This document shows positions 28,078 to 36,586 of a stretch of DNA of 64,000 nucleotides, piece after piece. The stretch is from contig NZ_AP017367.1 of assembly GCF_001548395.1 (NCBI RefSeq), forward strand, positions 3,385,001 through 3,449,000, written 5' to 3'. The notes below the pieces were generated by a model that was not told where the DNA came from, ran no database searches, and worked only from the letters and a program-made list of their open reading frames with translations. The translations under genes and the position numbers were made by a program. Each line of letters opens with the position of its first letter. The first letter of the stretch is position 1. The stretch is from Leptolyngbya sp. O-77. GTDB taxonomy: Bacteria > Cyanobacteriota > Cyanobacteriia > Elainellales > Elainellaceae.

Positions 28078-28605
28078 ATGGACAGTAATCGATACCATTT
28101 TGAACTGGCGCGATCGCCCTATGAAGTGAACGAATATTTCAACCTGCGCCGCATGATCTTTTGCACAGAGCAGGGCTTGTTTCAAGATAGCGATGTGGAC
28201 AGCATTGACGACATCGCCTATCCCATCATTGCAATTGAAAATGCAACGGATCGAGTCGTCGGTATTGTCCGCATCTACGAACCCGAACCGGGGCTGTGGT
28301 ATGGCGGACGGCTGGGCACGCACCCCGACTATCGGCGCGGCTGGCAGATTGGCAAAGGGCTGATTTACAAAGCAGTCACCACCGCCAACACCTGGGGCTG
28401 CCATCGGTTTTTAGCGACGGTGCAACTGCAAAACGTGCGTTTCTTTCAGCGGCTGCACTGGCAAACCCTGGAGGAACTGACCCTGTGCGATCGCCCCCAC
28501 CATCTCATGGAGGCTGATTTGCACCATTACCCAGCGGGAACCGAGGTGCGGCCTGCAATGCCCTACAATCTCTACAGCACGGTGCAGTACGAGCGGGCGA
28601 GCTAG
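28078..28605 (+). CDS. MSMEG_0567-family GNAT N-acyltransferase (Nit1C)
   Basis: 175 aa. Core GNAT features: an N-terminal RRMIFCTEQGLF segment, VVGIVRIYEP on strand 4, and the acetyl-CoA-binding turn GTHPDYRRGWQIGKGLIYKAVTTA (R/Q-x-x-G-x-G/A type). It probably acylates an amine on the intermediate made by the radical SAM and nitrilase steps (inference from clustering). It ends four nt before the next gene. Confidence 0.88.
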   Translation: MDSNRYHFELARSPYEVNEYFNLRRMIFCTEQGLFQDSDVDSIDDIAYPIIAIENATDRVVGIVRIYEPEPGLWYGGRLGTHPDYRRGWQIGKGLIYKAVTTANTWGCHRFLATVQLQNVRFFQRLHWQTLEELTLCDRPHHLMEADLHHYPAGTEVRPAMPYNLYSTVQYERAS

Positions 28606-28609
28606 GCGC

Positions 28610-29578
28610 GTGAGCGAGGCAGGACAGTTTCAAACGCTGATCAAAAAACTTCGAGCATCGCTGGGTATTTTGCACAAGCAAGACATCCAGGCGATCGCCC
28701 ATTCGTTTCGTCTGGATGCGTCCGATATTCTCCTGGGCGACGACTGTGCCGCGATTCCCGATGGCGACGGCTATCTGCTGCTAGCGGCGGAGGGCATGAT
28801 GCCATTTTTTGTGGAGAACGACCCGTGGTTTGCGGGCTGGTCTGCGGTTATGGTGAACGTCAGCGATGTGTACTCGATGGGCGGTCGCCCAATCGCCGTG
28901 GTGGACACGCTCTGGAGCCAGTCTGCCGAACGCAGTCAACCCCTGATCGACGGCATGAAAGCCGCCGCTGCCGTGTATCAAGTTCCCATTGTCGGCGGAC
29001 ACACCAACTGCCACAGCGTTTATGACGCGCTGAGTGTGGCGATTTTAGGACGGGCTAAGCGGCTGCTGACCAGCTTTTCGGCAACACCGGGCGATCGCCT
29101 GCTGATGGTCGTAGATCAGCGCGGCAGGGCCCATCCCCGCTATCCCTTCTGGAACGCCAGCACCGATGCCGACCCTGCCCGCCTCCGCGCCGACCTAGAG
29201 CTGCTGCCCCAGCTTGCCGAAGCGGGCCTCTGCGACACCGCCAAAGACATTAGCAACGGCGGCATCATTGGCACAATCCTCATGCTGCTGGAAACCTCCG
29301 GCTGTGGCGCGGCAATCGACCTGGATGCGATTGTGCCGCCCTGTGACATTGCGCTGGACTGGTGGCTGACCTGCTTTCCCAGCTACGGTTTCTTACTCAG
29401 CGTCCGTCCAGAGCAGGTCGGAGCAGTGCAGCAGCAGTTTGGCGATCGCCATCTCACCTGTCAAATCATTGGCGAAATCCAGCCCACAACTCAACTCGTT
29501 CTGCATTCTCAAGGAGAATCCGTCGCATTCTGGGATTTTGCCCAGCAGCCTCTCACTGGATTTTCGCCTGCGCCATGA
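28610..29578 (+). CDS. Sll0787-family AIR-synthase-like protein (Nit1C)
   Basis: 322 aa from GTG 28610, four nt after the GNAT stop. PurM/SelD/ThiL-like ATP-binding fold: LGDDCAAIPDGDGYLLLAAEGM, VNVSDVYSMGGRPIAVVDTLW, GGHTNCHS, and C-terminal TAKDISNGGIIGTILMLLETSGCGAAIDLD. The superfamily phosphorylates or cyclises substrates with ATP; this branch is confined to nitrilase clusters and its reaction is not established. Its TGA overlaps the start of the glycosyltransferase (ATGA). Confidence 0.88.
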   Translation: MSEAGQFQTLIKKLRASLGILHKQDIQAIAHSFRLDASDILLGDDCAAIPDGDGYLLLAAEGMMPFFVENDPWFAGWSAVMVNVSDVYSMGGRPIAVVDTLWSQSAERSQPLIDGMKAAAAVYQVPIVGGHTNCHSVYDALSVAILGRAKRLLTSFSATPGDRLLMVVDQRGRAHPRYPFWNASTDADPARLRADLELLPQLAEAGLCDTAKDISNGGIIGTILMLLETSGCGAAIDLDAIVPPCDIALDWWLTCFPSYGFLLSVRPEQVGAVQQQFGDRHLTCQIIGEIQPTTQLVLHSQGESVAFWDFAQQPLTGFSPAP

Positions 29579-30744
29579 GTCTAGATCGTCCGCTACGCAT
29601 TGCCCTCTTCACCTATTCCACCAAGCCCAGAGGCAGCGTCATCCACACGCTAGAGCTGGCGGAGGCGTTGCATCAGCAGGGGCACTTTGTTTGTGTGTAT
29701 GCGCTGGATAAGGATGACCAGGGATTTGATCGAGATCTATCCTGTTTGCATTATCGAATTCCATCTCTACCTGTGCAGGGAGATGTGGATAATCTGATTC
29801 GTCAGCGCATTCAAGAAGTTGTGAATTTCTTGAATGATGAGCATCTTCAGGATCATCATTGCGAGATTTATCATGCACAAGATTGCATGACAGCAAATGC
29901 GCTGATTTTGCTGCGAGATCAAGGCAAAATCTCGTCCGTTGTACGAACCATTCACCATGTCGAGGCATACAATAGTCTATACCTGCGGGAATGCCAGGAT
30001 CGATCCATCTATCAGCCGGATCTGTGTCTGTGTGTGAGTCAATACTGGCAGAATGAAGTTCGGCAGCAGTACCAGATTATTCCCGATCGCGTGATGAATG
30101 GCGTGAAGGGCGATCGCTTTTCTCCCATTTCCACTGTTCGTAAAACCGAGATTAAACAGACCTTTGGGCTACACGGTTCCCCGATTTACCTAACTGTCGG
30201 CGGCATCGAACCCCGCAAGAATTCGATTACCTTACTCCATGCCTTCGCGCAGGTTTTATCTGATCAGCCCCAAGCGCAACTTGTGATTGCGGGCGGCGCA
30301 ACGCTGTTTGACTATCAGTCCTATCGAGATGAGTTCTTTGCGCGGGTGCAGGCGTTGGAAATCGAAATTGGGCGATCGCTCGTCTTGCCCGGTGTGGTTT
30401 CAGATGCAGACCTACCCGCCCTCTATCGCAGCGCCGATGCGTTTGTGTTTCCTTCCACCAAAGAAGGCTGGGGACTCGTCGTGCTGGAGGCGATCGCCGC
30501 TGGGCTGCCCGTCCTCACGGCAAACCGTCCGCCCTTTACCGAATTTCTCACCGCTGAGCAGGCGCTCCTGGTTGACCCAGAGGATGCGGGGGCGATCGCC
30601 CAGGGGATGCTAGAACTCAGCCAACCCGCCGTTGCCCAGCGCCTCGTCCGGGCCAGTCAGCCCATTCTCCAGCACTATACCTGGGAGCGCTCTGCTCACC
30701 TGCATGTGGCAGCTTACCGCAAGCTGCTCCGGGCAAAGCCATAA
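29575..30744 (+). CDS. MSMEG_0565-family GT4 glycosyltransferase (Nit1C)
   Basis: 389 aa from ATG 29575, which overlaps the upstream stop as ATGA; an in-frame extension back to 29362 merely shadows the previous gene. GT-B features: N-terminal IALFTYSTKPRGSVIHTLELAEAL, GGIEPRKNSITLLHAFAQ, and the nucleotide-sugar motif PSTKEGWGLVVLEAIAAGLPVL. Last gene of the cluster, so a glycosylation step late in the pathway is inferred. Confidence 0.9.
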   Translation: MSLDRPLRIALFTYSTKPRGSVIHTLELAEALHQQGHFVCVYALDKDDQGFDRDLSCLHYRIPSLPVQGDVDNLIRQRIQEVVNFLNDEHLQDHHCEIYHAQDCMTANALILLRDQGKISSVVRTIHHVEAYNSLYLRECQDRSIYQPDLCLCVSQYWQNEVRQQYQIIPDRVMNGVKGDRFSPISTVRKTEIKQTFGLHGSPIYLTVGGIEPRKNSITLLHAFAQVLSDQPQAQLVIAGGATLFDYQSYRDEFFARVQALEIEIGRSLVLPGVVSDADLPALYRSADAFVFPSTKEGWGLVVLEAIAAGLPVLTANRPPFTEFLTAEQALLVDPEDAGAIAQGMLELSQPAVAQRLVRASQPILQHYTWERSAHLHVAAYRKLLRAKP

Positions 30745-30762
30745 GCTGACAAAGCCATAAGC

Positions 30763-31350
30763 TCAGGATCGCCGTTTTCGGGAACGAGTCGTGCGTTGTT
30801 TCGATTTCCTAGATTTTGGTGTCTTGGGCAAAAACGCCCGCCAGCCTTGCGTCTTGAACCGCTTGCTGCTAGAAACGAAATAGTCGGCAGCGGAGTGGCT
30901 CAAGGCCCCCAACTCCAGCCCGCCGCAAAACGCCAGCCAGGCCCAGGCATGTTTTTGGAGCGATCGCCCCATCACGCCACCAATGTCGCCCCACGTCCAG
31001 CCAAGCTGCCAGATTTGATTCAGCAGTGCCAGTCCGAAAAAACTGGCAAATCCCACCCATGCCAGCAGGTACAAAATCCGCAAAACAGTTCCCGTGATGG
31101 GCGCGTGCGAGAGGGGCGATCGATGCTTCAGACTGCCCCGATAGGGAATCCAAATCCACCGAAACCAGCCCCACCGCTTGAACTGCACCGAATGGATGTC
31201 TAAATCGGGCCCAAACAGCAGCCCGCCCACCAAAAAACCCGCACACAAAATCAGTGTCAGGCTGCTGCTGCGCGTCAGTCCCAGCGCCAGCCCGCCCACT
31301 ACAGGCAGCGTCCAGAGGGTAATGCGATCGTGGGTGCGGCCCGACGGCAT
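30763..31350 (-). CDS. DUF2227 putative metal-binding membrane protein
   Basis: 195 aa with several hydrophobic helices (about 13-50, 88-115, 135-155) and conserved polar motifs SGRTHDRIT, GPDLDIHSVQFKRWG, HRSPLSHAPITGT and LSHSAADYF. The His/Asp pattern resembles the YdjM/DUF457 membrane metal-hydrolase group. The tail is very basic (SKQRTTRSRKRRS). Function unknown. Convergent with the Nit1C glycosyltransferase, 18 nt apart. Confidence 0.8.
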   Translation of the reverse strand: MPSGRTHDRITLWTLPVVGGLALGLTRSSSLTLILCAGFLVGGLLFGPDLDIHSVQFKRWGWFRWIWIPYRGSLKHRSPLSHAPITGTVLRILYLLAWVGFASFFGLALLNQIWQLGWTWGDIGGVMGRSLQKHAWAWLAFCGGLELGALSHSAADYFVSSSKRFKTQGWRAFLPKTPKSRKSKQRTTRSRKRRS

Positions 31351-31468
31351 GGTGTTTGCCAGAGTTTCAGAACAGAAATACTGTTATGAATCCTAGCAGG
31401 TGTTGCGAATTCTGCTATAATTGACTTTCATGGTTGATGAAGCAATGCTGCATTGCAGCGCTTTCGTC

Positions 31469-31541
<73 letters not shown>

Positions 31542-31846
31542 TAGGTTTTAGGAATATGGAGTAAAAAATTTCCCAAAATATTACCCACTACTGAGGGTTG
31601 GGGAAGTTTTAAGCTTTGAGTTAGAAATTTTCCTTGTTACGTTGTTACGTTGTTACAGATTTACCCAAAAGCCTTGATATTTAAGGGTTCTGGGGTGTAA
31701 CAAGACCCGTAACAAGGGTGTAACAGGACAAGTCGCTTGTTGCACTCCGTTTTGATCTAAAAAGCATCATCATCACGAACATCTAGAATCGAATTAACCC
31801 CCAGCGGGGAAGCCCTTCACCGCCCCGCTACCATCAGCAAGCTCTA
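31542..31846. other. Intergenic downstream of tRNA-Val with GTTAC motifs
   Basis: 305 nt, AT-richer than the surroundings, no gene. It contains three direct TTGTTAC(G/A) octamers and three inverted (T/C)GTAACA motifs (31634-31726). Confidence 0.6.
31634..31726. repeat. Iteron-like GTTAC / GTAAC motif cluster
   Basis: TTGTTACG at 31634 and 31642 and TTGTTACA at 31650 (period 8), then TGTAACAA at 31696, CGTAACAA at 31708 and TGTAACAG at 31719 in inverse orientation (period 11-12). Six copies of one motif in 93 bp suggest protein-binding sites, perhaps a replication or excision site of a lost element (inference). Confidence 0.6.
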
Positions 31847-32191
31847 ATGTTGATTGAGCAGTACGTCACATCCCTGCAAGCCGAAGACCTCAACGCCGCC
31901 TATGACCGGGCTGCGAGGAACCTTTTTGTGTTCCTGCGTGAGTATGGTTGCAGCAATGATCAGATCGCGCTGGCTTGCTCAATCATTCAGCAGCACACGG
32001 GCTATTACCCTAGCCAGATCAGAACCTTGCGAGACACCGAAACCGTCACGACAGCGCTGTATGGTGCCCTCAACTCTGAGGCGTTGGGACGCAGAAAAGC
32101 ACCTGACCAACTGCGAAACCCATCCCGGTGGGCAATTAAAACCGTAGACTTTGGCTTTGGTGGGGAGGTCGATCCAGATGAACAAAGCTGA
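31847..32191 (+). CDS. Hypothetical protein
   Basis: 114 aa, not recognised. It is predicted mostly helical (MLIEQYVTSLQAEDLNAAYDRAARNLFVFLREYG), with no membrane segment or signal. No clear RBS before ATG 31847. It overlaps the next gene by 14 nt, supporting translation as a pair. Confidence 0.55.
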   Translation: MLIEQYVTSLQAEDLNAAYDRAARNLFVFLREYGCSNDQIALACSIIQQHTGYYPSQIRTLRDTETVTTALYGALNSEALGRRKAPDQLRNPSRWAIKTVDFGFGGEVDPDEQS

Positions 32192-32579
32192 GTTTTTAGC
32201 TCAAGTCGCCTATGCGCGGCGCTTCTCTGCTGAGGATGTGTTCTTTGGGGACACACACTCAGAGTATCCAGACCTGGCGATCGCCACCCTTGAGCTTCTA
32301 GAGAATGGCGAAACCGCCTGGGGTGTACCGGAATTTGAGCAGTGCCTCTATCAGGCATTTCTGGGCTGGGCATCTCAGGGGCAACTGATCCGGCTCTGGC
32401 TAACGGGCAAGTGGCTGCTAGGGTCAGCACCGCCTTCCTCGCGGGCATGGTTGCAAGACCTGTTGGCTGGCGAGTTCTGTCAACACCTGGATGGGTTTGA
32501 ACTTCAGGGCGATCGCCTGGGGCCTAGCCAGGTCTACCTGTATCCGTTCAACTTCAGGATGTTGGTTCAGTCACAGTAG
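32178..32579 (+). CDS. Hypothetical protein
   Basis: 133 aa from ATG 32178, selected because GGGGAGG (32162-32168) lies nine bases upstream; the frame extends to 32151 without an RBS. The sequence begins MNKAEFLAQVAYARRFSAEDVFFGD and is soluble, acidic and aromatic-rich. No family was recognised. Probably cotranscribed with the preceding small gene. Confidence 0.55.
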   Translation: MNKAEFLAQVAYARRFSAEDVFFGDTHSEYPDLAIATLELLENGETAWGVPEFEQCLYQAFLGWASQGQLIRLWLTGKWLLGSAPPSSRAWLQDLLAGEFCQHLDGFELQGDRLGPSQVYLYPFNFRMLVQSQ

Positions 32580-32651
32580 CGCCGCGATCGCCAGACCGAT
32601 GAACGGCAGGCCAGGGCGATCGCACTTGTAGGCAAGTAGGGAGGGGCGATC

Positions 32652-33008
32652 ATGACAGAACAAACCAGCGTCACCCGTGACGAGTCTGAGCAGATCAAGA
32701 CCCTGCTGGCATCAGCGGCGCGATATACCGAGACGGCTAATGCCGGGTTGGGGCGATTGGAAGCGGCCCAGCAGCGCAGCCAGTTCCAGATCGACCAACT
32801 CACCTTGCTGATTGATCAACTCACCTTGCGGGTAGATCAGCTACTCGAAGCCCAACGCAAGACAGAGCAGCGATTTGAAGCCTTTATGTTTGCGTCGCAG
32901 CGCCTCATGACGGGCCACGCAGAACGCCTTAATAAGCTCGAAGGCATCAGCGAACGGCTGGAAGGCATCCCGTCGTGTTTGGTACGTCAAGAGGGCAGAG
33001 GGGAGTAG
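32652..33008 (+). CDS. Coiled-coil protein, first of the Uma2 array
   Basis: 118 aa with a strong purine-rich RBS (GGGAGGGG) before ATG 32652. Residues about 10-100 form a heptad-rich coiled coil (QFQIDQLTLLIDQLTLRVDQLLEAQRKTEQRF). It lies 11 nt upstream of the first Uma2 gene. A similar coiled-coil gene closes the array at 35421. A partner or assembly function for Uma2 proteins is inference. Confidence 0.75.
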   Translation: MTEQTSVTRDESEQIKTLLASAARYTETANAGLGRLEAAQQRSQFQIDQLTLLIDQLTLRVDQLLEAQRKTEQRFEAFMFASQRLMTGHAERLNKLEGISERLEGIPSCLVRQEGRGE

Positions 33009-33019
33009 GGAGAATCGCC

Positions 33020-33646
33020 ATGACGCAGACCCAAAACAAGACCCTAACGATTGCAGAATATCGAGAATTTTGCGCTCAGTCTGACGAGCGCTATGAATTG
33101 GTGCGAGGGAGACTAGCGAAATTGACCCCACTGACCTGGGCCCACATCTTCATTGCGGATTTTCTGGTAGGGATTTTCAACGCCGAATGCGCCCGCTTGC
33201 AAAATGGCGATCGCGCGATTCGCGAAGGCGGGCAACGGACGGAAGAAAACTCCGCCCGGTTGCCTGACGTGATGGTGGTGTCGTTGCGGGCGATCGCCCC
33301 CTATCTCAATGAGGTGGCGCTGCTGGAAGATGCCGCCCGGTTGGTTGTCGAGATCGTTAGCCCCAGTTCGGCGCGTGAAGACTATACCGACAAGCTGCGA
33401 GAGTATGAGGCGAAAAGCATCCAGGAATACTGGATCGTGGATTATGAAGCCTTGGGCGCTGGGCGCTATATTGGCTTGCCCAAAGCCCCAACCATCAGCA
33501 TCTACAGCATGGTGGATGAGGAATATGAGGTCGCAACTTTTCGGGCGGGCGATCGCCTGGTGTCTGCGGTCTTCCCAGCGCTAGAGCTAACGGCGGATCA
33601 GGTGTTCGCGGCTGCCTATCCCAATGGATCAGGAGAATCGCCATGA
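33020..33646 (+). CDS. Uma2-family protein A
   Basis: 208 aa from ATG 33020 inside the conserved leader AGAATCGCCATGACG. Core motifs: RLPDVMVV, ARLVVEIVSPSSAREDYTDKLREYEAKSIQEYWIVD, keeping the D...E...K residues of the PD-(D/E)XK fold. It overlaps Uma2 B by 4 nt (ATGA). The family is annotated as a putative restriction-like endonuclease; substrates are unproven. Confidence 0.85.
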   Translation: MTQTQNKTLTIAEYREFCAQSDERYELVRGRLAKLTPLTWAHIFIADFLVGIFNAECARLQNGDRAIREGGQRTEENSARLPDVMVVSLRAIAPYLNEVALLEDAARLVVEIVSPSSAREDYTDKLREYEAKSIQEYWIVDYEALGAGRYIGLPKAPTISIYSMVDEEYEVATFRAGDRLVSAVFPALELTADQVFAAAYPNGSGESP

Positions 33647-34227
33647 CGCAAGCGAAACCAAGATTTTCGAGCTTTGCAGAGTATCTCGCCTACAGCGACG
33701 GGCTGGAAGGGCGCTACACGTTGGTCAATGGGGAGCCAATTGAGTTGCCGCCAAAATCGCCAGAAAACGACTTCATCGCCCGTTTGCTACTGCTCAATCT
33801 GGCGACTAGCGGTATCGCGCCCTTGGCACTCGTCACGATCCACACACTTCAGATTCAGGTGTCGGTTTTGGAGCCAGGCGACCCAGCCAGCCGCTATCCC
33901 GATTTGGCGGTATTGCGACCCGAACATTTAGAGCTGATGCAGCGCCGCCTAGCCATCACGCTGGATATGCCGCCGCCGCGTCTGGTGGCCGAAGTGATCA
34001 GCCCTGGCAACCGCAATCGCGATTTTGAACGCAAGCGGGCGCAATATGCGGATCGCGGCATTCCTGAATATTGGCTGATCGACCCGGAAGACAAGACCGT
34101 GACGGTGCTGCTGCTGGAGGGTGATGAGTATGGGGTATTTGCGGTCTATCGGGGCAACACCCCGATCGTCTCGCCTGCCCTCGGTACGCTGGCGATCGCC
34201 CCGGCTCAACTGTTTGGAGCGGAGTAG
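33643..34227 (+). CDS. Uma2-family protein B
   Basis: 194 aa, start ATG 33643 overlapping the stop of gene A, again within AGAATCGCCATGACG. Motifs: RYPDLAVLRPE, PRLVAEVISPGNRNRDFERKRAQYADRGIPEYWLID. Catalytic-type Asp, Glu and Lys are all present. It differs strongly from A outside the core, so the pair is not a recent duplicate. Confidence 0.85.
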   Translation: MTQAKPRFSSFAEYLAYSDGLEGRYTLVNGEPIELPPKSPENDFIARLLLLNLATSGIAPLALVTIHTLQIQVSVLEPGDPASRYPDLAVLRPEHLELMQRRLAITLDMPPPRLVAEVISPGNRNRDFERKRAQYADRGIPEYWLIDPEDKTVTVLLLEGDEYGVFAVYRGNTPIVSPALGTLAIAPAQLFGAE

Positions 34228-34264
34228 CACCATGACCACTACGGAGTAGCACCATGACCACTAC
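34221..34264 (+). repeat. 22-bp tandem duplication over the Uma2 C start
   Basis: Two exact copies of a 22-bp unit (GGAGTAGCACC ATGACCACTAC) at 34221-34242 and 34243-34264. The first ATG (34232) opens a five-codon ORF MTTTE ending in TAG; the second (34254) starts Uma2 C. Confidence 0.9.
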
Positions 34265-34799
34265 AAAGACCAGATGGACGCTTGACCAGTACCACCGGAT
34301 GGTTGATGCAGGCGTACTGGAAGATGAGCAGGTTGAACTATTGAGAGGAGAGATCGTCCTGATGTCGCCTGAAGGGATTCCCCATGCCAACAAGCGCATC
34401 AAAGCGGGCGGGCACTTGCAAAAGCTGTTGGGCGATCGCGCTCAGGTGCGCCCCGCAGCCCCCATTACCCTGAGGGATGGTTCAGAGCCAGAACCCGACC
34501 TGGCGATCGCGCAAATGCCAGAGGAGCGCTATGACCAGCACCATCCCTATCCAGAAGACCTCTACTGGGTCGTGGAATACAGCAACGCCAGCTTAGAAAA
34601 AGACCTGGGCATCAAGGCAGAAATCTACGCCGCCGCCAATATCCCTGAATACTGGATCATCAACCTGCGGACAGGCGTGCTGATTGTGTTGCGAAACCCT
34701 GTGGATGGGCAATACCGCGATCGCCAGGAATTCACACAGGGGACTATTTCACCCCTAGCGTTTCCTGACCTGCTCATCCCGGTCGAACTGTTGCTCTAG
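34254..34799 (+). CDS. Uma2-family protein C
   Basis: 181 aa. Motifs: EPEPDLAIAQMPEERY, LYWVVEYSNASLEKDLGIKAEIYAAANIPEYWII. It begins WTLDQYHRMVDAGVLEDEQVELLRGEIV and is closely related to Uma2 D (FTIDQYHRMVEAGILEGLPVELLNGEII), so C and D arose by duplication. The initiation region is tandemly duplicated (see repeat). Confidence 0.87.
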   Translation: MTTTKTRWTLDQYHRMVDAGVLEDEQVELLRGEIVLMSPEGIPHANKRIKAGGHLQKLLGDRAQVRPAAPITLRDGSEPEPDLAIAQMPEERYDQHHPYPEDLYWVVEYSNASLEKDLGIKAEIYAAANIPEYWIINLRTGVLIVLRNPVDGQYRDRQEFTQGTISPLAFPDLLIPVELLL

Positions 34800-34816
34800 C
34801 GAGGTAGAGAATCGCC

Positions 34817-35371
34817 ATGACGGTCAAGACAGCAAAATTCACGATTGACCAATATCACCGGATGGTTGAGGCGGGCATTCTAGAAGGCTTGCCAGTCGAG
34901 CTACTGAATGGAGAAATCATCGAGATGCCCTCAGAGGGGACAGACCATGCGGATCTCAGCACCGAGACCAGAGATTACTTGATTGCACTGCTGGGCGATC
35001 GCGCCCAAGTGAGAGAGGGGCATCCCATCACGCTGCTAGATACAAACTCAGAGCCAGAGCCAGACCTGGCAATCGTGCGACGGCGGCAAGGCGGCTATCG
35101 CGATCGCCACCCGCAAGCGTCCGACATTTTTTGGCTGATTGAGTTTGCCGACAGCAGCCTGACGAAAGACCTGGAAGAAAAGAGCCGCGCCTATGCAGCT
35201 TCGGGCATCGCAGAATATTGGGTCGTAAACCTGCGACAAAGGACGCTAGTGGTGAAGCGCAACCCTTTCGAGGGAGACTACCGCTCTACCATCACGCTAG
35301 AGTCTGGCGACCTTAGCCCGCTGGCGTTCCCTGATGTAACGGTGTCGGTGGATTGGCTGCTCAGGCGCTAG
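34817..35371 (+). CDS. Uma2-family protein D
   Basis: 184 aa, start ATG 34817 within the leader AGAATCGCCATGACG. Motifs: EPEPDLAIVRRRQGGY, IFWLIEFADSSLTKDLEEKSRAYAASGIAEYWVVN. It is 17 nt after gene C and a clear paralogue of it. All expected acidic and Lys residues are kept, so it is not obviously decayed. Confidence 0.87.
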   Translation: MTVKTAKFTIDQYHRMVEAGILEGLPVELLNGEIIEMPSEGTDHADLSTETRDYLIALLGDRAQVREGHPITLLDTNSEPEPDLAIVRRRQGGYRDRHPQASDIFWLIEFADSSLTKDLEEKSRAYAASGIAEYWVVNLRQRTLVVKRNPFEGDYRSTITLESGDLSPLAFPDVTVSVDWLLRR

Positions 35372-35420
35372 GACACTCTCAGCAGGGGCGATCGCCCAAC
35401 ATCTCCAAAGGAGGATCACC

Positions 35421-35768
35421 ATGAGTGACAACCGACCGAATATTGATGAACGCCTCGACCGCGTAGCCGGGCTGCTGGAAACCTCGACCCAGCAGATCGG
35501 CTATCTGTCGGAGCTAATCGTCAGCAACAGTCAGGCAGCAGCAGAGCGCGATGCCGCGCTAAATGCCAAGCTTGACCGCATCGCTGAGGCGATCGCCATG
35601 CTCACTCACCAGATGGGCGTGATGACCGAAACCCTGACGCGGGTCGATTTGCAGCTAGAGCGGCTGGCAACTGTCGTAGAGAACCAGTCGAGGATCAGCG
35701 CAGAGCAGGCAGCCACCACCGCCGCTCTCGTGCGCTTGGTCACGGTGCTGACAGAGCGCAGCGCCTAG
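35421..35768 (+). CDS. Coiled-coil protein, end of the Uma2 array
   Basis: 115 aa, ATG 35421 with AAAGGAGG upstream. Helical heptads almost throughout (IDERLDRVAGLLE, LNAKLDRIAEAIAMLTHQMGVMTETLTRVDLQLERLA). Its stop codon is exactly at the junction with the truncated IS630 copy, so the original C-terminus may have been lost or altered by that event. Confidence 0.7.
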   Translation: MSDNRPNIDERLDRVAGLLETSTQQIGYLSELIVSNSQAAAERDAALNAKLDRIAEAIAMLTHQMGVMTETLTRVDLQLERLATVVENQSRISAEQAATTAALVRLVTVLTERSA

Positions 35769-36586
35769 ATCAAAGCCTTCCCCATCCGCAGCGGCTCAAA
35801 GTCCTCACAAGCGGCATTATCCACCTGAATCAGATGTAAATCATCGGGGAACTGAGCCGCAAAGCTGTGCAAAAACGCCTCAAAACAGGAACTGTCGAGA
35901 TGAGAGCACTCGACTCTCCACGAGGCACCGCTCAGCGGTTCCACTAGACCGTACAGCCACCGATACACAAACTCCCATTGAATTGAACCCATCGGCTGCA
36001 CCCCAAAGCCCGTCAACTTGCGATGTTGAACCGTCAGCAGTCCGACGCGGCTCTCATCACTGCACCAATAGCGGATGCGCCCGGCATAGCGTTGTCTCAA
36101 GGCTGGCGGAATCGACTGGCTGATCTGGGCTGCAAGGTTTGCTGAAAGGACTCGCACGCCCCAGGAGTCTGCTTCTGGAACACCGGACGGGGCACTTTGA
36201 GCTTCGCTTTGAGCCGATAGCGCACCGTCTTATGCACCGTCTTGTAGGGGACTAGTTGACCCTGCACCGCTGCGAGCCACTGCTGCACCGCTCCATAACT
36301 GCTAAAGCCTTCTGGATCTTGCAGTTCCCGCTCCAAAGCTGCCAGGACTTCACCGCTAATCGCTCGCGGTCGTCCACTGCGAGATGCCACCTTCACCAAC
36401 GCTGCGAGTCCACTCTGTCGATACTGCCTCAGCCAACGAGACACGGTCGTGCGATGGCAACCGCTCAGTTGGGCTAACTGCTCAACACGCTTCGCTTGTC
36501 CTGTTTTTAACCACCACAACACCTATACTTTACAGCGCTGAGATGACCGTTGCTGTTGTTCCAAGACGGCTTTGAGTTCTTCTGCT

